From positions 849,110 through 913,109 of the forward strand of contig NC_079427.1 in the NCBI RefSeq assembly GCF_026213295.1: a DNA stretch of 64,000 nucleotides, in the 5' to 3' direction. Position 1 is the first letter of the stretch; every line of letters starts with the position of its first letter. Of the stretch, positions 55,600 to 64,000 are shown one piece after another. Origin of the DNA: Gadus chalcogrammus. Its lineage: Eukaryota; Chordata; Actinopteri; Gadiformes; Gadidae. The translations under genes and the position numbers were made by a program. The notes beneath the pieces were generated by a model. That model had not been told where the DNA came from. It saw only the letters and a program-made list of their open reading frames with translations, and searched no databases.

Positions 55600-57454
55600 G
55601 CATGTATTGTATTTTCTTAATCTAATTATAAATATATGAAGACTATCTGCTGCAATATATATTACGATTCAAATGCATTCATATTAGTTATGTTAAACAA
55701 TTATTAAGGTACCGAAACAAATGCGCATGTATATGGATGAAGGACTTTTCCATCTACAGGGGATCAGTATGAGCCCTGAGGTCCCACACACTGCCATCAC
55801 ATTGATCATTCCCCTCCCGTTAAGTGAAGAATGACTAACCCCAGTTTAGCAGCAGTGAATGTAGGATGGATCTGTAGATGTAGCGCAGGGCAGACTCTGA
55901 AACGGAGTGCAATGGCTAATCACACTCACACCTGGTGGTAAAATAAGGGCCTGTTATAAAAGGTCAACCCTGCATCAAACGAATGTAGGAAGTGGCTTCA
56001 GGATCCTGGTCGGGTCCCGGCGAGCGGTCCGTGGAAGGACCATACTCTTTGAAGAGGCTGTTATACATCTCCAAAAGCTAAGGGATCCTTATTACAAATA
56101 TCCTGTTCGTTATACATATTTTAGAGATAGCATACACCATTTTTATTGCAAAATACCAAAGTGTCACCTTATCTTAATATACATGATTTATTGATTCATT
56201 TTGTAATCATTCAGCGTAATTCTGATATAATAAACAACCTAGTTCTAGTATTTGATTTTGGCGCCCAACCGAAAATGTTACTCAAAGCAAACTCAAGATG
56301 ACAGCTCTTCTTTATTGTCCGGGTACGACCGCCGGCTATATAGATATGAAAGAGCGCTGTGCAGATCGTATTGTGCCAGCATTAATATTAATGTATCACA
56401 CAAACGGTGTTTCTACATTCTCGATAGATTTTGCATCAGAAAGATTTCAAGGTCAAGCTAGTTTGGCATAAATTTAAGAACACAGTTCAACAATAATTCG
56501 AAATAATGTGATTATACAGTAAAAAATAGCCCTTTTTCAGAAAACATCCTCCTATTGCTTAAGTTCATTTAAAAAAACATCACAATTCGGTTTCATTAAG
56601 AACAATGAATCACATGTTGAATTTTAAAACAATAAATACGATTTGCTAGGTGCGTGTTCATTTGTATATTTTGTATATCAGAATATATACTGATAACATA
56701 CCAGTATTTACAGATAAAATACCATTTTACACACTGATGACATATGCTACATGCCAATAAGCACAGGGTAGCAGACAGCTCCTCACAGAGACAGATTGGC
56801 TAGGGTGATCTAAGCTGGGTCTAGCTAGGCTACGCTAGGTCTGGCTACGCTACACTGGGTCTGGCTAGGATATGTCAGTTTCGGCTAGGCTAGGCTACAC
56901 TACACTGGGTCTGGCTAAGCTAGGCTTGGTCTAGCTAGGCTAGGCTACACTACACACTACTACTTCTACCGCATAGGGAAGTCAAATGGAGGCTGATCTG
57001 TTCCATTCTGATTTGGGATCAGAATGGAACAGATTCCATGTGACGGTGCTGTTTACACTGTTCAGAAATGTGAGTCACATGTGAGCAGATACAAGATCTG
57101 TTCTACTTTGGCCTCAGTGGGAACAAGGTCTCATGTAGGGCGTCAGTGCACCAAGTCGAACACGGCATAAGACTTGCTTCACAATCTGCTGCTTCGCTGA
57201 GGCTAGTTTTGGCTTTGCTAGGCTAGGCTGACTTTGGCTGGCCTATCTTAGACTCTGCTGGGACTGGTTTGGCTAGGTCTGCGCTAGGGCCTGGGGGGGC
57301 TTGTAGTGTGTCCGTCCGTAGACACTGTGGTACTATGCTAGCATAGTTAGCCACGAGGTGGTGTTAGCAATCATGATAGCACACAAGCCATTCGCCCGTT
57401 CCTGTTAAGGGTCTGTGGGAAGCAATGCATCATGGGTACAAGTCATCCGGGGCC
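55600..57454. other. Spacer and possible rnf169-like 3' UTR
   Basis: AT-rich 55,600-56,760. Then GGCTAGGCTA-type repeats (56,815-56,960 and 57,200-57,290, units like CTACACTGGGTCTGGCTAG). No gene. The 3' UTR of the minus-strand gene must end here, but its signal is uncertain. Confidence 0.45.
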
Positions 57455-60400
57455 TCAGTACTTCCTGGAGAGCCGCTTGGGTCTGCGGGGGCTCTGGCGG
57501 CGCTGGCTCTGCTTGGCCACGCGAGGCCGCAGCAGGTAGCGCGGGGCGCGGGCCTTCCCCCCCGGCTGCTGCTCACAGGCCAGCGGCGTGCGGCGACGCA
57601 GGGCCAGGGCGTGGCCCGGCAGGTCCGGCGGGACGCGGGGGAAGGGGCCCCCGGGGGCCCCGGGGGGGGCCGGCTGCAGCAGGACCCGGGCCCTCTTCCC
57701 GTCCGGCGGCGGCGGCTCCGTGTGCCGGGTCTTCTGGGTGTGCTTGCCTCTCCTGGGGTCCGGGTGGTCCTGCGTCTCCGTCTCTTTGGGGAGGGGGGGC
57801 CCCGGGGTCCTGCTCCTCCAGGGGCCGGGCGGGTCCTTCACCGCCGTCCTCTTGAGGTCCCCCGGTTCCCCCGCCGGCCCGAACACCCGGCGCCGCGCGC
57901 GCAGCGGGAACGCTCCCTGGGCGGGGGGGCCCTCCTCCGGGGCCCCCGGCGGGCTGCAGGTCAGCGTGGCCTTGGAGGTGACCCTCAGGCTCTGGCGGTC
58001 CAGCTCGATCTGCCGCCACTTGAGCAGCACGGCTGGGCTGGCCTGGTAGCTGGTGGGGCTCTGCAGCCCCCGCAGCAGGTTCCGCGGCGTGGACTTGACG
58101 ACGGCGGGCTCCAGCAGCCGGCCGTCGGCCAGGCGCCGGGGCGGCGTGCAGGGGGAGCACACGATGGGCTTGAAGTGGTTGAGCTCCTCCGAGATGCTGT
58201 CGTTGCTCTCGGGGCTGACACTGCGCTCCGGCCGGGCGGGGGGGGGGAAGGAGGTCGTCGGGCCGCGCCACGCCAGCCGGCGGTCGCCGCTGACGGGCGA
58301 GGAGACGGCCGGGCTGTTCTCTGAGGACAGCAGGATCCCCGCCACACAGCTGTGTCTCGCCCCGGCCTGCAAACCACACACCGGGTGAACGGACCGGCCT
58401 GCTGCTGGGTCTACTGGGGGCCGCCCAGTACAACCAGCAGAGGAGGCTGCATCTGCGAGGAGTCAACCCCTCCGACTCACCGCGTTCATCACGGACGACT
58501 GCGGGAGGAACCGCCGCTTCCCGCCTCCTTCCACCGACGCAGTACAGCTCTGACTCCTCTGGGAGGCGCTGTGGGGTCAGGGTTAACATGTTACCTAGCG
58601 GCATTGACATGTTATCTAGCGGTATTGACATGTTACGTAGCGGTATGAACATGTTACGTAGCGGTATTAATATGTTATCTAGCGGTATTTACATGTTACG
58701 GTTATTATTTAATTCATGGTCAACTTTATATAAACATTTTATAAGTGTTCTACTATCCATGAATATTATTAAACCCATGTTCTACTATATATAAATGTGT
58801 TACTCTCTGAAGGCCGACGGGGTTTTGCTCTTCCTGAGCGCTCCCGAGACGTTCCGGGTCCTCTTCCCGACCGGCTCCTCGTTCTCCGAGTCCGACAGGA
58901 CCGCCTTCACCTGAAACACACAGGAAGTCGTCAGGAGCCGGTCGCTAGGGACAGGAAGTCGTCCGGAGCCGGTCGCTAGGGACAGGAAGTCGTCAGGAGC
59001 CGGTCGCTAGGGACAGGAAGTCTTCAGGAGCCGGTCACTAGGGACAGGAAGTCTTCAGGAGCCGGTCGCTAGGGACAGGAAGACTTCAGGAGCCGGTCGC
59101 TAGGGACAGGAAGTCTTCAGGAGCCGGTCGCTAGGGACAGGAAGTCTTCAAGAGCCGGTCGCTAGGGACAGGAAGTCACAAGGCTGTAGGTGACCAGGAC
59201 GTCCTAACCGCCTGGGAGCCTGCGCTGTGGCGAGTTGACACAATCTAAACTGGTGGATTGGATTGTTAGTGGGAAATACTGGAATAAACCAGTTGGCCGG
59301 GGCAGTCGGCAGTGAGTTAAACAAAGATCATTGTCTGGAAAGGGACAATGCCAACGTTAACCTGACCTTAACATCGTTTAGGTCTAAAGTAGGGCTGGGC
59401 AATAATTCGATTACGATTATTAACCGCGAAAAAAACTCACGTTGACAAGCATTAGTCATAAATGCTCGATATAAAAAAAAAAGGTTCTGATATGGATTTA
59501 CCCTAACAACCAATCACACAGCAGAATAAACCTCTACAAACATTTGAGATTGTTGCCTCCCTGCCAAAGGAGTTTGATGGGACTCACAGATCTTTTAGTT
59601 TTAAAGTTTTAAACACATTATTTTATGTAGCATAATATCTGTTTTTACAATGTTTACATTTTGCACTTACGTAAGCACTACGTAGTTCATATTTTATGTA
59701 TTAAAGTTCAGTTCATGTGCAAGGGCCTTTGTTCATCCACAAGATTTAAGATGTTTTCTGAAGCCCTGCCAAAGGAGTTTAATGTGAAAGAAGTCAGAGC
59801 TTTTATTTTAATTTTATTTTCAATAGGTTACAAGGCAAGCTTTACGAAGCAACCTTATATTGTTCTGCTTTGGGCACATAAAACATGTTTGTGTTTTCAT
59901 TTAAATGTTTTTATTTAAATGTGATTATGCTCCCTTATCACAAATATGGTAATAAACAAAAGTGTATGGTTTAACTAATGAACAGTCTGGTTCCTTCAGG
60001 CTTCAGCAGTATCAAATTATACATCGTGATTAATATCGAAAAAATAATCGTGACAATAATCTTTGCAATATCGCCCCGCCCTAGTGTAGAGTTAGTCTGG
60101 GGTGTGAGGCTGTTGGACGGGTTGGGTTAGGGTTTGGGTGACGGACAGGTCACTGTACATCTTCAGGAACGCTGCACACCCGCTCCGCAACCAGCGCCCT
60201 GGTCCCGGCTCGGGGCGGCCCTCTGGACCAGACGGGTGGACCCCCTCAGGGCCGGCCCCCTCCAGCCCACTCACCTTGACCTTGGACTGCTGATCGGAGG
60301 TCATCCCCCCGCACCGCGAGCCCTGGGACCCCGCCTCCGAGCTGTCTGAGGGGGAGACACAACCAGTCAGCTGGAACCACCGCCATCGTACTGGAACCAC

Positions 60401-63400
60401 AGCCATCGTACTGGAACCACAGCCATCGTACTGGAACCACAGCCATCGTACTGGAACCACAGCCATCGTACTGGAACCACAGCCATCGTACTGGAACCAC
60501 CGCCATCGTACTGGAACCACCGCCATCATACTGGAACCACAGCCATCATACTGGAACCACAGCCATCATACTGGAACCACAGCCATCATACTGGAACCAC
60601 AGCCATCACACTGTCTGGAACCACAGCCATCATACTGGAACCACAGCCATCATACTGGAACCACAGCCATCATACTGGAACCACAGCCATCATACTGGAA
60701 CCGCAGCCATCATACTGGAACCACAGCCATCATACTGGAACCGCAGCCATCATACTGGAACCACAGCCATCATACTGGAACCACAGCCATCATACTGGAA
60801 CCACAGCCATCATACTGGAACCACAGCCATCATACTGTACCAACCAACCAGTCCGGCAGAACCACAGCCATCACACTGGAACCACCGCCATCATACTGGA
60901 ACCACAGCCATCATATTGGAACCACCGCCATCATACTGGAACCACAGCCATCGTACTGGAACCACAGCCATCGTACTGGAACCACAGCCATCGTACTGGA
61001 ACCACAGCCATCATACTGGAACCACAGCCATCACACTGGAACCACAGCCATCATACTGGAACCACAGCCATCATACTGGAACCACAGCCATCATACTGGA
61101 ACCACAGCCATCATACTGTACCAACCAGTCCGGCAGAACCACAGCCATCATACCACTCTGTATCAACCAGTCCACTAGAACACCCACAATGCAACAGACA
61201 GCAACTACCAGACCCTGGACTACAGCCAGGCCCTGCTGTATTAACATGAGGATCAGGGTGGAGCTGTCTGGAGAGGAACCCAACTACCTACAGCCACATC
61301 ACCATAACCCCACCTTCAGCTACAACACCTTCATCTACAACACCATAACCCAAACTTCAGCTACATCACCTTCAGCTACACCACCTTCAGCCACATCACC
61401 TTATCCCCACCTTCAGCCACATCACCATAACCCCACCTTCAGCTACACCACCTTCATCTACTACATCATAACCCAAACTTCAGCTACATCATCTTCAGCT
61501 ACACCACCTTCAGCCACATTAGATTAGATTAGATTCAACTTTATTGTCATTGCACAAGTAAGGACAACCAGTACAACGAAATGCAGTTTAGCATCTAACC
61601 AGTAGTGCAATCAATAAAAACGTTTTTGTTAAAGCAGCACTATAAGAATAATAATAATAATACATAAGACACAGATAGCAGATAGCAGCTGGTCAACAAA
61701 GTTAAAAATATCCAGTCAGTTTATAAGGTGCATATAGTTCTGAAGGGTCCATAGAATGCAGTATGAATATAAAGTACATATTGGAGTGCATAAGTAAAGT
61801 GCATAGGTGGTTTGAGGTAGTCAGACTGAGCATAGGCCATGTTCAAGAAGGGGGGGGGGGGGCTAGTGTAGGGTCTTTGTGTTGAGCAGTGTTGTAGTGT
61901 TGTGGAAAAAGCTGTTTTCCATCACCTTAACCCCACCTTCAGCCACATCACCATAACCCCACCTTCAGCCACATCACCATAACCCCACCTTCAGCTACAT
62001 CACCTTCAGCTACACCACCTTCAGCCACATCACCATAACCCCACCTTCAGCCACATCACCATAACCCCACCTTCAGCTACATCACCATAACCCCACCTTC
62101 AGCTACATCACCATAACCCCACCTTCAGCCACATCACCTTAACCCCACCTTCAGCTACACCACCTTCAGCCACATCACCATAACCCCACCTTCAGCCACA
62201 TCACCTTAACCCCACCTTCAGCCACATCACCATAACCCCACCTTCAGCTACACCACCTTCAGCCACATCACCATAACCCCACCTTCAGCCACATCACCAT
62301 AACCCCACCTTCAGCCACATCACCATAACCCCACCTTCAGCTACATCACCTTCAGCTACACCACCTTCAGCCACATCACCTTAACCCCACCTTCAGCCAC
62401 ATCACCATAACCCCACCTTCAGCCACATCACCTTAACCCCACCTTCAGCCACATCACCTTAACCCCACCTTCAGCCACATCACCATAACCCCACCTTCAG
62501 CCACATCACCATAACCCCACCTTCAGCTACATCACCTTCAGCTACACCACCTTCAGCCACATCACCATAACCCAAACTTCAGCTACATCACCTTCAGCTA
62601 CACCACCTTCAGCCACATCACCTTAACCCCACCTTCAGCCACATCACCTTAACCCCACCTTCAGCCACATCACCATAACCCAACCTTCAGCTACATCACC
62701 ATAACCCCACCTTCAGCTACATCACCTTCAGCTACACCACCTTCAGCCACATCACCTTAACCCCACCTTCAGCCACATCACCATAACCCCACCTTCAGCT
62801 ACACCACCTTCAGCCAAATCACCTTAACCCCACCTTCAGCCACATCACCATAACCCCACCTTCAGCTACACCACCTTCAGCCACATCACCTTAACCCCAC
62901 CTTCAGCCACATCACCATAACCCCACCTTCAGCTACACCACCTTCAGCTACATCACCATAACCCCACCTTCAGCTACATCACCATCAGCCACCATGACCA
63001 CCTCCAACCACACCATATAGTTCACGTAGCGTGAAGGAGGTTGGTTTGGTTGTGAGCTAATAATTCAGCAACATGGCGATATGAAGACTTATAGCTCTTA
63101 TCTACGATATAAATGTTATAATAATATGTGACGTTAATAAGGTGACATTATTGTAGAAATGTAAAAAACTAATTTGATGGAGTAAGTTGAGAGCAGCTTC
63201 CAGATAGAGATAAAGAGATGAGCTGAGGAGACAAGTCCGGACAAGTTCACAAGACCTGGATCCCGACGGTAGACCTGGATCCCGACGGTAGACCCCGACC
63301 TCCTCTAGACCCTCAACCCGGACCCCAAAGAGCAGACCGGGCGGGGGACTGGGAGTCTGCTGCTGTACCCGAGGGGTCCAGGGGGTCTACCTCTGGACCC

Positions 63401-63937
63401 GAGGGTCTACCTCTGGACCCGAGGGGGTCCTTTGAAAACATCCAACTTTACTGAGCCCAAGGGGGTTATTGGTTTTAAGAGCAGTTACCATGATGAGAAG
63501 TTAAACACTAAATAGACCTACCGACAAATTAAGTGAACGGAGCCAAATGTTACGAATTATAATCTAGAAAACCAACCTTTTCTCCGGTCGAGTCTGCTCC
63601 TGCAGCGCTCCGGGCGGCTCCTCCTGCTCGGCTCCCAGGGTTCCGGCTCCACCGCCGGGCCCGTCTCGCTGCCCGGCCGCCAGGAACCCCGCAGCCGGCA
63701 GCGGGGACCGCTCCTTGGCCGCTGGAAGCAGCGGAGGCAGGCGGAGAGTCCGCAGCGGGGCTGGGCGGCGGGCCCGGGACCGGGAAGGTCCCCCCCGCAC
63801 CCCACCGGACACTTCAGCTCGCCCGTGGGGGCCCGGGCCTGCGGGTCGGACGCGGATCTGAGCCGGAGCAGAGGCCCGCTCCCCGGGCACATCTCCTTTG
63901 CTTCAGCGGGACGCTCGGCGGACGCCGCGGCCGCCAT
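57455..63937 (-). CDS. rnf169: RNF169-like chromatin ubiquitin-reader protein, five exons, degenerate RING
   Basis: Minus-strand exons 63937-63577, 60345-60275, 58910-58804, 58568-58481 and 58366-57455 join in phase to 512 aa; human RNF169 is about 708. Family signatures: SRRSRPERCRSR after the RING, SDSENEEP, SQRSQSC, VAGILLS, RPERSVSPESNDSISEEL followed by NHFKPIVCSPCTPPRRL, STPRNLLR, and YLLR in the C-terminal LR motif. Known role of RNF169: binds ubiquitylated H2A at DNA breaks and limits 53BP1/RNF168 signalling in the nucleus. Oddities: RING ligands are incomplete (His and one Cys missing), the exon encoding the first ubiquitin-binding segment is not found, and the acidic MIU-like helix before YLLR is poor. 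Donors GTTGGT (exon 1) and GTAACA (exon 3) are weak. ATG 63937 has A at -3. It may be a diverged paralogue rather than the RNF169 orthologue. Confidence 0.78.
58573..58690. repeat. Short GACATGTTATCTAGCGGTATT repeat
   Basis: Four or five imperfect 20-25 base units just upstream (minus sense) of rnf169-like exon 4. Confidence 0.85.
58921..59175. repeat. 31-bp minisatellite in rnf169-like intron 2
   Basis: About eight copies of AGGAGCCGGTCGCTAGGGAC plus AGGAAGTCTTC, starting 10 bases from the acceptor of exon 3. Confidence 0.95.
59390..60083. mobile_element. hAT-like non-autonomous element, about 694 bp
   Basis: Ends TAGGGCTGGGCAATA (left) and ATATCGCCCCGCCCTA (right) form terminal inverted repeats of a type common in fish. 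The flanking 8-mers GTCTAAAG (59382-59389) and GTGTAGAG (60084-60091) match at 6 of 8 positions, a likely aged target duplication. The interior is AT-rich and holds a duplicated CCTGCCAAAGGAGTTT. No intact transposase. Confidence 0.8.
60365..61150. repeat. 20-bp CCACAGCCATCATACTGGAA minisatellite in rnf169-like intron 1
   Basis: About 37 units. The CATCGTA form clusters at both edges and CATCATA in the middle. A CCAACCAGTCCGGCAGAACC interruption occurs twice (about 60,845 and 61,120), suggesting block duplication. Confidence 0.96.
61285..62990. repeat. CACATCACCATAACCCCACCTTCAG minisatellite in rnf169-like intron 1
   Basis: Imperfect units of 26 bases plus 13-15 base TTCAGCTACACCACC sub-units run from 61,285 to 61,519 and resume at about 61,919-62,990. 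They are split by an inserted interspersed repeat. Confidence 0.93.
61520..61918. mobile_element. Interspersed repeat inserted in the minisatellite
   Basis: Unrelated 0.4-kb sequence beginning AGATTAGATTAGATTCAACT with TTTATTGTCATTGCACAAGTA and GTACAACGAAATGCAG, which I recognise as a common fish interspersed repeat; class uncertain. It interrupts the array cleanly: CAGCCACAT precedes it and ATCACCTTAACC resumes after it. A poly-G run is at 61,850-61,862. Confidence 0.65.
62991..63576. other. rnf169-like intron 1, unique 5' part
   Basis: No exon visible on either strand. Short duplications of AGACCTGGATCCCGACGGT (63,255-63,290) and GTCTACCTCTGGACCCGAGG (63,385-63,425). Confidence 0.5.
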
Positions 63938-63940
63938 CTT
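63930..63940 (-). promoter_or_regulatory. YY1-like motif over the rnf169-like start codon
   Basis: AAGATGGCGGC on the minus strand spans the ATG. This is the classical YY1 core placed at the start codon of many CpG-island genes; the surrounding 63,560-63,960 is CpG-rich. Functional role inferred. Confidence 0.5.
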
Positions 63941-64000
63941 CGCTGCTCTTTTCCTTCTGGTTCAGTTTGAAAACAAACAACCCCGCCCCCCGTCGGCTCG

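Noticed and set aside
57425..58324. 299-codon plus-strand frame
   Set aside because: GC-rich shadow of the last rnf169-like exon on the opposite strand.

Overview
This is vertebrate nuclear DNA, almost certainly from a teleost fish. The genes have short vertebrate-style exons with GT-AG introns. Calmodulin has the vertebrate exon pattern, with an intron directly after the ATG. The spacers carry hAT-type mini-transposons and an unusually dense set of (CA)n, tetranucleotide and minisatellite arrays. By hand tally roughly a third of the window (about 21 kb) is tandem repeat. I cannot name the species.

Layout: (1) 1695-6089, plus strand: ppm1n-type PP2C protein phosphatase, six coding exons, with minisatellites in its 5' flank, introns and 3' UTR. 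(2) 8540-11755, plus strand: 4F2hc/slc3a2-like amino-acid-transporter heavy chain, nine coding exons. (3) 12.7-14.1 kb: a 32-bp minisatellite between the convergent 3' ends of genes 2 and 4. (4) 15417-38273, minus strand: prostacyclin receptor (ptgir), only two coding exons, separated by a 21.7-kb intron that is largely satellite-like arrays, including a 5-kb 27/30-bp array and a 0.5-kb pure (GTGA)n tract. (5) 39-45 kb: spacer with dinucleotide repeats, a 1.8-kb foldback-like element and a hAT-like element. (6) 47403-55205, minus strand: a calmodulin gene whose six coding exons splice to exactly 450 nt, encoding standard vertebrate calmodulin. (7) 57455-63937, minus strand: an RNF169-like chromatin ubiquitin-reader gene with a degenerate RING and a shortened middle.

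The genes are not a pathway. Calmodulin next to ptgir matches the CALM3-PTGIR neighbourhood on human 19q13 (from memory), as does the presence of ppm1n, so this looks like a piece of an ancient vertebrate linkage group. The gene models were built by hand from splice sites, phases and family motifs; no search was run. The most unusual aspects are the repeat takeover of the ptgir intron and the ways arrays abut splice sites, the decayed RING of the RNF169-like protein, the missing light-chain cysteine in the slc3a2-like protein, the foldback element, and several strong hairpins.
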